Shown: piece after piece, positions 11,701-23,885 of the stretch
Layout of the letters: the number at the start of each line of letters is the position of its first letter
Position numbering within the stretch: position 1 is the first letter of the stretch
Source of the DNA: Erythrocercus mccallii
Taxonomy: Eukaryota; Chordata; Aves; Passeriformes; Dicruridae
DNA: 64,000 nucleotides
Reading direction: 5' to 3'
NCBI GenBank assembly: GCA_013397435.1
Contig: VZRG01000032.1
Location: 1,410,931 to 1,474,930, forward strand
Notes under the pieces: generated by a model
The model's input: only the letters and a program-made list of their open reading frames with translations
Database searches by the model: none
What the model was told of the DNA's origin: nothing
Made by a program: the position numbers and the translations under genes

Positions 11701-14700
11701 CCTTTGTTTTTTTCTGCTGAAAGAACATGTAACTTTTACTTGAAGAGACTACTTTCCCTGGAAATTTCAGATAGGAATAAATGTTCAGATATGAATGCTC
11801 TGGAAACCTTATAGTCATACTGTTAAATACTACCCTGGAGTCATGCAAACAAATACAAAACTATTCTAAATATTTTGGAGGACATCTATATATATTAGTT
11901 AAATGTAGGTAACTTGCAAGTCTTGTTCTTTAATTAGAAGAATATGCTTGTACTTTCTCTCTTGCTGCAGAGTAAGATTTTTTTAAACATCAGTCAAATA
12001 TCAATCATTTCTTACTGCACATGGACATTCTCTGAATTACAATGCATCGTCCTTCTGTGCTGCTCTGCTGCTTATGGCTTTACTGATTTATTGAACATGC
12101 CATAAAGGAAAGCAGTGTGTTGTATACCTCTAGATGGGCTCAAATCCTTCTGCTAAAATATTTTCAGGAAATTTTGCTGCCTTTTCAAAATAAATAGTTA
12201 GTAGTCTTGGGTTTTTATTAGTTCATACATTTTGATCATGTATTGTGTTGAGTGTTTAAACAGAAACAGTTGAAATAAAGAATAATAAAGCCTTAAAAGT
12301 TCTGCATTTTAGAACATGTGTCAGTCCTGTGACCTTAATATGTATTGACAGGATGATTGCGCATTTTTAATAAATGCTTGCTACAGCTTGTTTCGACTGT
12401 GAGTGAAACATGAAGCTCCTATTTCATCCTTAAATAACGTAGCACTCCTCCACCTTCTCTACTTCCTTGTCAGATGAAGTCGTCACATTTATAAGAAAGC
12501 TTCACAGATTATTGTTCTTGTCATGTTACATTGCCATTGTAAAAAAGTATTTTCAAAGGTTTTTTATTTGCCTTCAACTTACTTGAACAATTTTCTTGTG
12601 TCTTTTTGCTTTAAGAGTTGCATAGGATACAGGATAGCATTGGAACTTGTATAAGACACCTTTACTATTGTTTTAAAATGCAGAGAAGGGTAATGTTTAA
12701 GGTGGAACCACTACTTGTGAAAAAATTCAAGTTCTTAAATATTGTTGAAGTCCTGCGAAGTCTTTTGATCTGTTATATCAACTCAGCAAATGTTTAATTC
12801 CTTTGATGTCTTCTGTTTTGTGGTGTGATAGTTAACAAACTTTAGCAACTCCCTTCAAGATACTTAGGTGCTTTCAGAAAGTTCTTACAGCTATTTGTGC
12901 ATGTTTCAGTCAAATAAATGTGTATTCCCCTTGCTGATTGAGCTACCCTGCCATCATAAATTAATATACACCTGCTACTGCACAGTTTTAAGCAGCCTTG
13001 CAGTGAATTACACAGACTGAAAGCTAAGTATAGAAGCTTCTGTGTAAAATGTGAACAGTACATACACTTACTGGAATTAAACTAAATGTTTTAGGGAAAT
13101 ATGCTAAAACTAAACAGAAATAAGACTTGGTGTTTGGAGTTTAAACCTGCCCCCACCCTACCCCCAAAACTATGAGTAGAACTCATAACATCATATGAAC
13201 TTCCATTTTCCTAGTCTGGCCTAGATATGGTTGAATGATAGTACTGTTTGAATCTCTTAATACTCCATTCTCTAAGGCTTTATCAGTGAAAGGATTTGAC
13301 TGAAGTTTGTTTGATTTTGAGGGGAAAAGAGCTGAAGGTTGCTAGGAACAGCAATAGTTAAGTTGAAACTGTCCTATGGGCATTTTTTTACGGAAAATAG
13401 CAGGAGCTGTGCAGTATTGCTGCCTTAGTCAGTGTCACAGTACTAATGTGTATTGTATTTCTGGAAGCTGTTGTACCTGGGTAGCTGGAAATGCCTGCAC
13501 TATTTTTGAGACTTAAAAATAATTGAAATTAATTCTACTGAAGATATGCATTTCTTTAAAAAACCCCCAACAAACAACTAGAAGAAGTAACAGCCATGTT
13601 TGAAGTGTCACTGGTTCCAAATCTAGCAATCTTGCACATACCTGTAAACTGAAAAGTGAATGAACCCCTGATCATTGTAAGCAATTACTTGTGGCTTTTT
13701 CTAACTTTGTGACAGTAGAAGAATGTAAATATCAGGCACAATTTCTCACCAGTATATAGTAAATAAAGCATCATTGAAAACAGTTGCGTGAATTCATAAA
13801 AGTCCATTCATCAAGTTTAATACATTGGCAGAAAGCCAAAAGTTAATGGTAGTGTGTGATTCTTTCCAGAGACATAGTTTATACTTCATAATATTTTGCT
13901 GTAATAACCAGTATGTTTCCCATCTCTTGTGTGCAGTTATGCATGTCAAAATGTCCCACAAATTGAGTTCCTTACTGTTCACCTTCTTTTTTCATTTTTC
14001 AAGAAAGTTTCATTTTTAAAGGTTGTTTACATTTTCTTAGAAGATTAATTTTAAAACTAGTGATCACACAGGTTTGTGTATCTTTGATTCCACCCCCTCT
14101 ACCCCCACCAATCTTTTCTTTGTTCTGAAATAATTTTTTTATCAGGTAGGAAAATGCCTTTAAAATAAACAGCCGTGCTTTTATTTCTTTGATTGCCTGT
14201 CTCTGCAACTTAGCATTTGACACAAATCTTTTTTTCTTCGAAAGGGAAAAAACATAAGCAGCCAAGGAAGAAGGTATTTTTATTGCATTGGATTATGCAA
14301 GATTTTGGCCAGCCTCCTTAGCTTCATCTGTTTAAGGGTTCATTTTCGCTTGTTTGGCACAAGTCCCAGCAGAGACCTTCAGAATTGTGGTTAGCAACAT
14401 GAATGAACACAAACTTTGGGAGCTCTTCAATAAGTAGAGCTGGCCAACTGCCAAAAATACAGTTCCTTATATGGGGTCAGGGCAAAGCTGTGGTTCCCAG
14501 AGCCCCCTATTGTATAGAAAACATACTTGTAATGGCTGTTTGCGTTCTTTAAAATAAAAACAAAACAAAACAAAAAAACACCAGGCTTCCAAGTCTATCA
14601 AAATAGGAAGTAACAAAATACTGTGCACGTTTTACTAATGATGGAGTCGAGCAAAGGAAATATGGCTCTGTGTAGTTAAACTATAGAGCTGAAAGTTGGA

Positions 14701-15208
14701 CCTTTTGACCTCCACAGCCGGCTTGTGATGTAAGGAACCCAAGCATTTGTGAGACATCTGTTGTCTACCTGCCCTTATTTTGTAAATGGTTTAATAAGAT
14801 TAAATAATTAGTAGGATAACCACATGGTCGCCATGCTACTAAGTCCTAGCATTGAGCGCGGATCGCAAGGAAGTCTGCCCGTCCTGCAAACTGTGGTTGT
14901 TTTAAAATGCACTTTAGGTATTTTTAATATTTGCTACAGTACTTTTTTATTAGAAGGATTTTCTTTAATTAGAAAATATTGCCAACCACACATACAACAC
15001 ACTTTAAAACATGATCTGTTTTCAAAGTACTGCAATTCTGTTTCTATGCTCAAAAATGGAAAACATCTTTTTCTTTTAAATACGTTGTTTTAAAAAGCAT
15101 TCAGCCTACAAAAATAATAAATGTGCATTAAGAAGGCTTCTTTAAAGTACATTTAGCATTTCTTTCTGTTATGAAAAAAGGATTCAAGTTTTAATTGGTT
15201 TCTTGCAG

Positions 15209-15326
15209 GCAAACACCCTACCTGGATCTTCTCTCAGTCTGCCTCCATCCCACATGTACAGCAATAGGCTGAATCCAAATTCAGCCATGGCAGCACTTAT
15301 AGCTCAGTCTGAAAACAGCCAAGCAG
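15209..15326 (+). CDS. MLLT10: MLLT10 (AF10) coding exon, first visible
   Basis: AF10 is a nuclear cofactor of the H3K79 methyltransferase DOT1L. This 118-bp exon follows a TTCTTGCAG acceptor and ends at CAAGCAG|GTAAGC. It starts on a codon boundary (ANTLPGSS) and leaves one base (g) for the next exon. It encodes a Ser/Pro/Asn-rich linker including SHMYSNRLNPNS and MAALIAQSENSQA, which matches the corresponding linker of vertebrate AF10 as I know it, with a few changes. There is no catalytic or zinc-binding residue here. It lies just upstream of the region encoding the octapeptide motif and leucine zipper. Identity is secure because all downstream exons match the same protein in order. Confidence 0.93.
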
Positions 15327-15670
15327 GTAAGCTTCCTCTGCCGGTGCAAATGTGCAGCTTCACAGAACTTGTTTTTAAAAAGGTTGCTAAATTGTATTTT
15401 TGATTTCTGCTCAACTTATGCTTGTTAAATGTCTATACAAAGTTATTCCGTGTTGGAAGTAAATTCTTGGTTGTTCTGTGGAACAGCGCGGGTTTTCTTC
15501 CCCCTTTTTTTCCCCTCTGTGTGTGAAATGTAAATGTTTAAGCAGAGCCATCAGCAGGCAGGAATGCACCAGTGTCTCTTGTGACTCCTGTGATTGATGC
15601 GCTCAGTTCCCAGCTCTTTGCAGCCCGAGTGACACAGCTCTGGGTTTTGTCGTGAATAGTTGAAACCTTT

Positions 15671-15678
15671 ATTTGCAT
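15671..15678 (-). promoter_or_regulatory. POU/octamer-like site
   Basis: ATTTGCAT is the reverse complement of the octamer ATGCAAAT bound by POU-domain factors. A near-copy (ATTGCATTA) follows 20 bases downstream. An 8-mer match is weak evidence alone. It is listed because it lies in the CpG-rich intronic stretch. Confidence 0.2.
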
Positions 15679-16115
15679 AATTCATGAAATTGCATTACAT
15701 ACAAGTTCGTGTGAAAGAGATCCCGTTAGAGAACTTGTGCAGCATTTAATAATCTTGTGAATATTTACCGTTTGGCATTTGGTACCGTGGGCTCTCCGCT
15801 GCTGTTTTAATGAGCCTCTGGCTTTGCTTTGTTTCATTCCCTCCGTAAGGATTTGTTGACATGTCGTAGTAGTCATGCCTGTTTGGGGGAAGGGAATGAG
15901 TTTAGCAGTTTACCAAGAATGGATCAGTCATGTCTTTGCCCTCCAAGGGGTCGGAGGTCGCTTGACTCAGAATAGGGGGAGGGCAACCTTGAAGGGGGCA
16001 GATAGGGTTATTTTATTGAGAGGCCATAGGGAAAATAACCCTTTTGAGTCCTTCCAAGCAAAACGTTTTCGTATATTTAATGAGGCCTTTTTTGTTTGTT
16101 TTACTACCTTTTTAG

Positions 16116-16223
16116 CAAGGGGCTTTCCTATACTTTGCTTATAAATAGGAATTAGTGAATTATACACTTTCATAAAGTTTTCAGTAAATTTGCAGAATAA
16201 TGCATGCTTGTTAGATGGCAGCG
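16116..16223 (+). other. MLLT10: Candidate poison (stop-containing) cassette exon of MLLT10
   Basis: A pyrimidine-rich acceptor (TTTGTTTGTTTTACTACCTTTTTAG) precedes 108 bp that end at GGCAGCG|GTAAGT, close to the consensus donor. The length is a multiple of three. Read in the phase left by the upstream exon (one base, g), it runs Ala-Arg-Gly-Phe-Pro-Ile-Leu-Cys-Leu and then hits TAA at 16142-16144. Inclusion would truncate AF10 before the DOT1L-binding zipper and should trigger nonsense-mediated decay. Both splice sites and the surrounding CpG-rich DNA are seen. Use as an exon is inferred, and chance pairing of splice sites in an intron is the main alternative. Confidence 0.35.
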
Positions 16224-16656
16224 GTAAGTTTAATACGTTATATATTTTATGAGTTGTTTTGGGATGCAAAGTGTTAAAAAAATACAGAGCATCAGGATTT
16301 GCTGTGATAAGCATACAGATTAGCTGTCCACAGCTGTGATTCATTACTTTCACCGTACAAATTAAAAGTGGCTGAGGGGAGGGTACTGCAAATGCAAACC
16401 ACGCTTCTGTGCTGTAAAACTGAAAGGAATGAAAGAAGTGAACATAATCCATGGCCTGGTACAGCCTCAGAAATGTGTAAGGACAACACCTTACATGCTA
16501 CAGTTCAGCAATCTTAAACTAGTTACTTATTCACTCTTCAGCAGTAACTACAGATAGAAGTTGAGATTGAAGGTATTTTTAAAATACCTACATCAAATAT
16601 TAAAACTCTTATCTAAGAAAAGGCGATTTATCAGCTGTGAAATATTTACACTGCAG

Positions 16657-16729
16657 ATCAAGATCTCGGAGATAACAGCCGAAGCCTTGTTGGCAGAGGA
16701 GGATCACCCAGAGGAAGTCTCTCACCACG
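16657..16729 (+). CDS. MLLT10: MLLT10 (AF10) coding exon, Arg/Gly/Ser-rich linker
   Basis: This is a 73-bp exon between ACTGCAG and CCACG|GTAAGC. With the base carried from the previous exon it reads DQDLGDNSRSLVGRGGSPRG followed by SLSPR, leaving two bases (cg) that complete an Arg codon in the next exon. The Arg/Gly/Ser-rich linker matches AF10 immediately before the octapeptide region. No enzymatic motif is present. The SPRGSLSPR pattern offers Ser-Pro sites for proline-directed phosphorylation, which is inference only. Confidence 0.93.
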
Positions 16730-19700
16730 GTAAGCGTTATTTACATTGGAGAGTGCAGGCAGAGGAAATGTTTTAAGATTTGCAAACTTCACTGTCTTTT
16801 TACCAGCAATACCAAAGTGTTTTAAAAGCCTATGTATATAAAAATATAAACACACATGTATAAATACATGTATTCTTATATCGATATATCCTTCTAAAAA
16901 ATCCCTAATACATCCAGAGACCTAAAATTGTGATGAAATTTACTTCTGTATCAACTGAAGTTAGGTTTACAAATTAAGGTTTGTAGGTAAGTTAGTTTGC
17001 TCCCTTACTTAAGAAATGGAGTCGTGCTTTAGGAGGATTTATCCATCATTTAATACATATGTACCGCTTATCTTCTCAGATTTGTTACCACAATGCTAGT
17101 TTAGTAGTATTTGGAAAAATTCCAAAATCTCGTATACTTAACAGTGATCACAAGAATAAGATGGTGTAAAACATTAAATATGCAAGCAAATAATTTCCTC
17201 CTTTTCCCTCACCACTTCAAAATTTTTAGCAATTCTCTGTAGAAAAAAAGTATTTTTTTGTCATGCTGCAATTCACATTTGTTAGAAAACTTTGAGATAA
17301 GAATTCTGGTGAAACTGTATCATGTTATTTTGTTTTAAAATATTTGCTGTTAAAATTTCAATATTATGTTTCAAATAGTTCATTAATATTTTCTGTATAT
17401 TTTAAGCAAATCTTCATTTTAGAGGGCTTTATTTTCCATACTGGATCCAGTATGAGTTAAATTTTATTGTGTTATTACTGTGTTTTTTACTTAGGGACTA
17501 ACAATGAAAAAGATTGATCCTGAAAAAGATTTTAGGATAGCTAAAAAATGCAAGTTACACAGAAATAGCATTATAATAATAAATTTTATTGCTATGTGTT
17601 TATTATGCATGTGTTTATTATAATAATTTATAACAAATATCTCCAAATTAGATAATTTATGTACATGCCTGGTGTTGTTGATCTTGTATTATATTCCTTA
17701 ATTAATCAAAAGACATTTTGCTGAATGGGATGAAATTATCCATTATAATACTTAGGTGTTATTACCTAGTCATGAGCTTTTTTTTAAGTTTTCCAGTATG
17801 TGTTGCTTCTAAAATAATAAATAGAGAATTTACAAATTAGTTTAGATGGTATTCTTAGCATAAATATGTATACTTACATTAGCATATAAATTGATATGTA
17901 CAGACAAGGAATTTCAGAGAATTTTGCAAAAGGAAATAGTCAACAAATAGGAAATTCCAGAAGTTTTGATTTTATGTTAAGTAGTCCTCTTACACATACA
18001 TGTTGTGGTAATTATGAGTTTTAGTGCCTTCTTAGTTAATGTGCAAAGACCTGGTCTTAGCACGATTTGCATTGGTCATAACTGTGTTCAGTCTGTCTTT
18101 TCGTCAAATACTTGGGAAGGTAAAGTTCTTAAATATGATGCTTCCACAGAGTGTGTAGATATAGTGCAGTACTTGCAGCATGGTAAAATACCAACTGGTT
18201 TTGATGGGGATGCTAAAGGAGAACTGGATGGTGCAAAGGCCACCTCAGTCCACAATTGAAAAGCTTCCTGCAGTGTATGGAAGCTGCAGCACTTTGCAAA
18301 GAGGAGAGAGATTTTGCTTGGCAGGGTTGTTCAAAAACAAGCCGAAATGGGGGGGAGGTGGGGCTGGTGTGAGAGAAAGCACGAGGGAGAAATTGGTGCT
18401 GTAGTAGGAGAATTGAAAGATGAAAAAACTTAGTCTGAAAGCCGTAGCATGGAAAAAATTTAGAAAACCTACTTGTTCAGTTAAGTTCAGTAGTCAGCGA
18501 ATTTCATCCCTGGTTTGCACGAGAAAAAAGATCCCACATATGTCAAGGTTTCTAAAATGTGTAGGTATCTCCCCACCTTCCCTACTTCATTAAATAAGTA
18601 ACTCTGATTACTTAAAGTATGGTTTATAGTAAATAAAAAGCTGACTTAAAAAAATCTGCTATCTGGAAACTTTGCAACTCCAAATGTTCCCTGCTTTATC
18701 TATTAAAATTATTTAGCTGCAAGTTCTGACTCTGTTCCCTTTGAAGCTTATGAGATACATAAATAACACAGTTCTCCGAAAGAACCATGTGATTTTCAGT
18801 GAGTTGCTTAAAATAAAAACACTTGCAGAACATTTGTTTGCTGTTGATGACGCCGCTGATTGCAGCTCTTCAGAGAAGACATATGTGACTCATGAGCTTG
18901 TATGGTCATTTCCAATTCATATTGTTATATCTTTGTACCCCAATATAACCACAGCGTTTGATGTTTAAGCTGTCGTATTTTAACTTTTAATATATATATG
19001 AGAAATATAAATATACCTGGTATATGTGAGCTGTTTCCATTTTGCAAAGGGATTGCTGCTTTTCCCAAGGTAGCAATTAAACCTTTTTTACCCCATACTT
19101 AACCTTAGATTTAAAAATGTGTTATGTAATATCTGCAGTGAAATCTGTATGTATGCTTATATCTAAACGCAGTATTGCTTCTAATTAATGCTCAATAGTA
19201 TGAGTAACTATACCAAACTTAATCCAAAAACAGTTGTGAAAGCAGGCAAACTGTGAAACAGAGTCCTCATCTCCATGGCAGGATTGGACCAGTGCAGACA
19301 GCACATTTATAACCCTCTTGGAAACTCTGATCAAATACTATTTGGAATAAGGATTCAACCCTAGCATGCAGGAACCATACCCTGTCTAAAGGATGAGCTA
19401 GGGGTTCAGTTGGAAGAGGAGAGATTGAGTAATGTTGCAGTACACAGAAATCTAGATTTTATTTTTTTCATCCTTCTCTTGTACAGGCTTCCAGTGAAAG
19501 ATTGCAGAGGTTATACCATCATGTACTGCTTTGTTTCTGCCTTTGCAAAATTGATAGGAAGCAGTCCAAAGCCCAACAGGAATTTTGTTGGTGATTTATA
19601 ATTCAGAAGGGAAATCTGTTAGGGTAGTATTGTGTGCTGCTCAGGAACATGCTTCAGGGAACATGCAGAGAAGTTTCTGGGCGAGTTGTTCAGTGGTTTT

Positions 19701-21214
19701 ATGTATTTGTTTTCTGGTTTTGTTGTTTTTTTTTTTTTTTTTAAATTGGTTGTTTGTGTGATGTGTAAGTGTAGTACCGCTGTGTAGAATGTTCGTGCAT
19801 AAACTTTGCTTCTTACTGCTTCAGCACATCGTGTAAACAGTGCATTTTAAGACTTCTTTTGCTGTCTCTGTGCTGAACTGTTACATGCTGTTGAGTTGTC
19901 ATCTCTTGTCAAAAAACACTGCCTTGGTTACCCATTCATCAGGGCTTTTTGTTTTAACAAGTGCTTTCCTTTCTTCCTGTATGCAAAAGAGGAACTATTT
20001 AGAAATACTTAACAGAGCTCTTAAGTCACCTACTTAAAACCTTTTCTCATAAAAATCGCTTTGCTCCGGTGCCTACAAAATGCTCCACAGTCATTAGGTA
20101 GCTAATGTGCTGTGACCACTGCTTATTACGGTAATCATAATTAACACACTGATTTCCTGAGCTCTCTGTGTTGTCCTGTACTGGGACTGTGATGGTCTTG
20201 TTGGTAAGTTTGCACTATGGGTGGAACAGTACAGCTGGGATCCCATGATGGCATCAACTGCTTACAGTAATAACTAATACCTGAGAGTCTGAGCTCACTG
20301 GAATTGATTAACACACACACACACCCCACCCCCAAACAGCCAACAACAAAACCAAGAACCAGCCTTTAGTGGGCTTTGGTGTTGGTCCTGTAGGAGGAAT
20401 GGGACCATGCATACATGAGATCAGAAATCTGAGTCAGAAACACACCAAACATCTGGCTTTGCTCACAAGTTAAATTGTGTCCCATCCAATGCAAAAGAAG
20501 CCTTCTCGTAGGGCCTGAGAGAGGTAGCCAGCTTTCACAGTGGCTGTGTGCTGAATATTTAATTTTCTTCTGAATGAGAAAAGACATGTGGCAAGAGGAT
20601 TATTCTTTGAACTGTGTGTGATCATGAGTGAAAAAGGAGGTATATTAAGTGTTCACAGTACAGGCAGAGGATAACTTCTAACTTGCATTGCATCCCTTGT
20701 GAAATAATATTTCATGTAGTCGTTCAAAAATCCAGATTTGCATGACTGTTTTTAGAACAAGTGGAATTATATATAGTCTATGTGATGATTTTAATAAATT
20801 GGTTTTATTTTTCCCAGTTTTCCCAGGGAAAGGTTTGAAGTTTGGTGTGGGTTGTTTTTTTTGCCCCCAAAGTCAGTGTCCTGTGTATCCATATTATAAT
20901 GGTTTCCTGCTGTAGAAGTGTATGTTGTATAATTTAATTCAATGTTGTCAGTTAATGTGTTGTTAGTCTGTATGCAAGAAGAGGTTATGTGCTTTCTCAG
21001 TATAAATTCTCACACTGTAATAATATGTCTTTCTTTTATTAAAGCCCTGGCAGTGAGAACCAGGAGTTCTTAGTGATTTTGATGAATTAACTTATTCTTG
21101 GAAGCATAAGATATGTAGGTGCTAAGAGATGATATAAGAAATTTCAACAGCCTTTTTGTAATACATTTCCTTTCATCCTTTTCTTCAAACAATAAATTGC
21201 AATATTTTCAACAG
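16730..21214 (+). other. MLLT10: MLLT10 intron
   Basis: This 4.5-kb intron is AT-rich. It holds AT-rich patches (17.3-17.9 kb), an uninterrupted T run near 19.73 kb and an (AC)n run at 20311-20324. I see no exon, RNA gene or clear transposon. The short open frames here lack splice signals or recognisable protein motifs. Confidence 0.75.
20311..20324. repeat. (AC)7 microsatellite
   Basis: Seven AC units are followed by a C-rich stretch (CCCCACCCCC). It is a simple dinucleotide repeat in an MLLT10 intron and is likely to vary in length between individuals. Confidence 0.85.
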
Positions 21215-21369
21215 ATCCCCTGTGAGCAGCTTGCAGATTCGCTATGATCAATCAGGGAATGGTTGTGGGGAAAATTTGCCCCCAGTAGCAGCCAGCATAG
21301 AACAGCTTCTGGAGAGGCAGTGGAGTGAAGGACAACAGTTTTTATTAGAGCAAGGCACCCCCAGTGACA
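21215..21369 (+). CDS. MLLT10: MLLT10 (AF10) exon with octapeptide motif
   Basis: This is a 155-bp exon between TTCAACAG and GTGACA|GTAAGT. It completes an Arg codon, then reads SPVSSLQIRYDQSGNG, LPPVAASIEQLLERQW and SEGQQFLLEQGTPSD. The octapeptide EQLLERQW, shared by AF10 and AF17, is intact. With the leucine zipper in the next exon it forms the OM-LZ region that binds DOT1L and is kept in leukaemic KMT2A-MLLT10 and PICALM-MLLT10 fusions. One base (a) is left to begin the Ile codon in the next exon. The linker QSGNGCGEN differs slightly from the mammalian form. The identification is essentially certain. Confidence 0.97.
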
Positions 21370-23208
21370 GTAAGTACTCACAATCTGTTTATTATGCCTT
21401 TTGCCAACTGTTACTCAGAACTACTATTCTGTCCTTGTCCAAGAATTTTAATAAAATTTATTTTCTGCTGTGAATTGAAATATAACTGTGGTGTACAGTT
21501 CTAGCATAGTTCTTAGTGCAGCACATGGCATCAGTAGATTACAAAAGACTTCTTTTTAATTATCTACAATTTATAGATGGGGAAGTTGTGTCATGCAAGA
21601 GGAAATAACTTGCAGGTCCAGTTGCAGAGTTTGGAAAAGAATTCAGAATTCCACAACTGTAAATATTGTAGTACAGTTCCCATTTTCCTTTATATTATGT
21701 GATATAAATTGGCATAATAATTTTTTGTTGTTCTATTTTTTTATTTTTAAACCTGACTTTTCTGCTTCAGCTGCTGTTTGAAAAGAAAATACTTAAAGTA
21801 CTTAGGCGGGTGTCCTACTGGGCTTTCGTGTCTTTATTATGTTCTGCCTTTCTTGTGAGTTCCTAAAGCAAGCAAATTATTATTTTCTCAAGTTATGTTT
21901 AATAGAGTGGAATAGTCCAAGAATGAATAAGTGATCAGTAGATCATGTGGATCTCCATATGCAGCAATGTATCAGTATCAAAGACAATCATTGAATATGT
22001 TAAAAAATTTATTTTATTGCAGGTTATGGTTTGTGTTATATTTTATTGAACGCATTATTCTTCTCATTGGTAGTGTAAAGAGGTATCTAGTTAGTATTTT
22101 TATGAATGGTATACTGACAAAAATGCTAATTGTGAGGAAATTCATGCAGGGATAATCCTTTAAACATGATAGCTGGAGGACAGGTTTAGCTAAGTCTTAT
22201 TGCATCTCATTTGAGCTCACTGAGGGTTCCTTTGTATGTACTTGAAGAGGAGGGATAAAAGCTAAATCCTTGGGAAATGACCAGATGTGCCTATACCAGT
22301 AGACTTATGTCTGTAGTAGCTCCAGAGGTCATGTTAAACAAATACAATTTAGAATTTAAAAAAAAAAGGAAAGAAAAAAAAGGAGGCTCTCCCTGTGGCT
22401 TTACAGTCACACTCTAGTACTGGTTGGGAAATCCAAGTTCTGAAACCAAATGGGAGTTTGAGAAAACTGTGCTTGGTAAAAATCAGGTCAGTGGAGAAGG
22501 TGATGCCCTCTTTATGGAAATGCGGGGGGTAAGTGCGATGCTCACAGAGTGCTCCCTGCTGGGGGATTCCGAGATCGCTGCTCGCAGCTCCCGCCAAGGT
22601 GCTCTGGGACAACTTCTGGAGGACTTCTGTTTTTTCATTGCTTCTGTACCTTTATGATTCACAAGTCATTAAATCAAGTACAAGTCATTAAAACAGAAAA
22701 ACTCCCTTTTCATAAACTTGGGGTTTTTTAATATAAACATTGTTGGTTGCCTGTGCTGTTAGCTGAGCGTATTCTTGTCAAGTGTGTCTGTTTTATAAGG
22801 TTTGTAATTCCTAATACTGCAGCTGAACTGAATTTATCCCAACTATGCAGTTAACCTGTGCTACTAAATACTGCTACTTTTATATTCTGATTTGGGGCTA
22901 AGTTATCACGTACTGCTGTTTGCTTAAAATGTATGCTGGTCCTAATGATGCTACTCTATCAGCATTTAAGCCAGGGCGTAGAGGTATTCCAAAATTACTG
23001 TCACAACACACTGTGAACTTTTTTTCCGCAATTTAAATTATTCAAAGTTAATCTTAAATCTTTCCACTAAAATTCTGACTTCTGTAATATTTTTATATTT
23101 TTGTATATATGCTAGTCATATTGTAATGCAGAATTTAAAACTGAATGAAGGTGTTATTCATTTCATTGAATGTGGCTGTGGAATATAATGTGTGCATTTT
23201 TGTCTTAG
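21370..23208 (+). other. MLLT10: MLLT10 intron
   Basis: This is a 1.84-kb AT-rich intron between the octapeptide exon and the zipper exon. It contains a short direct repeat (22661-22692) and an A-rich run near 22.36-22.38 kb. Nothing else is recognised. Confidence 0.75.
22661..22692. repeat. Short direct repeat, 13 bp with period 19
   Basis: ACAAGTCATTAAA occurs at 22661-22673 and again at 22680-22692. It is a small local duplication with no further meaning that I can see. Confidence 0.6.
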
Positions 23209-23397
23209 TTTTAGGAATGCTTAAATCATTACACCAACTTCAAGTTGAAAATAGGCGGTTGGAAGAACAGATAAAGAATCTGACTGCAAAGAAGGAGCGA
23301 CTGCAGCTTCTCAATGCACAACTTTCAGTGCCCTTTCCAACAATAACTTCAAATCCCAGCCCTTCTCATCAAGTACATGCCTTTCCAGTACAAGCAC
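23209..23397 (+). CDS. MLLT10: MLLT10 (AF10) exon with leucine zipper
   Basis: This is a 189-bp exon between TGTCTTAG and CAAGCAC|GTAAGT. It completes Ile and encodes LGMLKSLHQLQVENRRLEEQ, then IKNLTAKKERLQLLNAQL. This is a heptad-patterned coiled coil with Leu, Ile or Val at zipper positions. It is the leucine zipper of AF10 that contacts DOT1L together with the octapeptide motif. The tail (SVPFPTITSNPSPSHQVH) begins the Pro/Ser-rich C-terminal region. One base is carried to the next exon. No residue of the zipper core looks damaged, so the DOT1L-binding module should be functional. Confidence 0.97.
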
Positions 23398-23796
23398 GTA
23401 AGTAGAGGGGATTATTAAAGTGTCAAAGTAATTTGAACATGTATTTAGATGAAATATCTATTTCATCCACACATGCCATTGATGGGAGATGAATATAAAT
23501 GTAGGATGAATGTAGACCAAGTATTTGCTGATGTGCTAAATGTTTAAACATCAATTGGTTTATTTTTCTGAACCATTACTACTTGTTTCACTGCAGTTTC
23601 TCTTCAGTTTGGAGCACATCTGTTTGAATCTATTGATTCACCAATTGCTTAGTTAATATTTTACTATTCAGCTATGATTTTAAAGTTGACTTTACATTTT
23701 CTGTTTAGCTTTCTTAATTTTGAAATAATTATTCTGAATCTTTTTACACGTTACAGAAATTTAACCACTGTGTGTTTTTTGAATAAATTACTTTAG
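23398..23796 (+). other. MLLT10: MLLT10 intron (399 bp)
   Basis: This is a short AT-rich intron with a GTAAGT donor and an acceptor ending ACTTTAG. No other feature is seen. Confidence 0.85.
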
Positions 23797-23885
23797 CACC
23801 TAGCACTGATTCCTTGAACAGCAGTAAAAGCCCTCATCTGGGAAACAGTTTTTTACCGGACAATTCTCTTCCTGTATTAAATCAG
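23797..23885 (+). CDS. MLLT10: MLLT10 (AF10) coding exon, Ser-rich linker
   Basis: This is an 89-bp exon between ACTTTAG and AATCAG|GTAATT. With the carried base it reads PPSTDSLNSSKSPHLGNSFL and then PDNSLPVLNQ, ending on a codon boundary. It matches the AF10 stretch downstream of the zipper. It encodes an unstructured Ser/Asn/Pro-rich linker with no motif of known activity. The following intron is only 125 bp long. Confidence 0.94.

Larger units (their letters stand above)
1..15208 (+). other. MLLT10: MLLT10 intron, 5' end outside the window
   Basis: This 15.2-kb stretch precedes the first recognisable MLLT10 exon and ends in the acceptor TTCTTGCAG at 15208. I found no exon of MLLT10 in it. 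The PHD fingers and other N-terminal parts of AF10 must therefore lie upstream of the window. The DNA is AT-rich and contains short A/T runs, a G/T-rich tract near 6.83-6.90 kb, a C/A-rich patch near 8.70-8.77 kb, a possible fossil LINE tail near 7.24-7.35 kb and one unidentified antisense open frame at 4719-5177. A diverged small exon could have escaped a reading by eye. Confidence 0.75.
15470..16400 (+). other. MLLT10: CpG-retaining, high-complexity stretch in MLLT10 intron
   Basis: This lies in the 1330-bp intron 15327-16656. Unlike the other introns, it keeps many CpGs (for example at TGTCGTGA, GTTCGTGT, CCCGTTAG, TACCGTGG, GTCGGAGGTCGC and AACGTTTTCGT) and has few homopolymer runs. That is the look of sequence under constraint, such as a conserved non-coding element or a splicing-control region around an alternative exon. 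A POU-type octamer lies at 15671-15678 and a cassette-exon candidate at 16116-16223. I cannot test conservation from one sequence. Confidence 0.4.

Noticed and set aside
15967..16452. 161-codon - strand frame across the CpG-rich MLLT10 intron
   Set aside because: The protein has no recognisable motif and overlaps the candidate cassette on the other strand. Its openness is better explained by the unusual base composition there.
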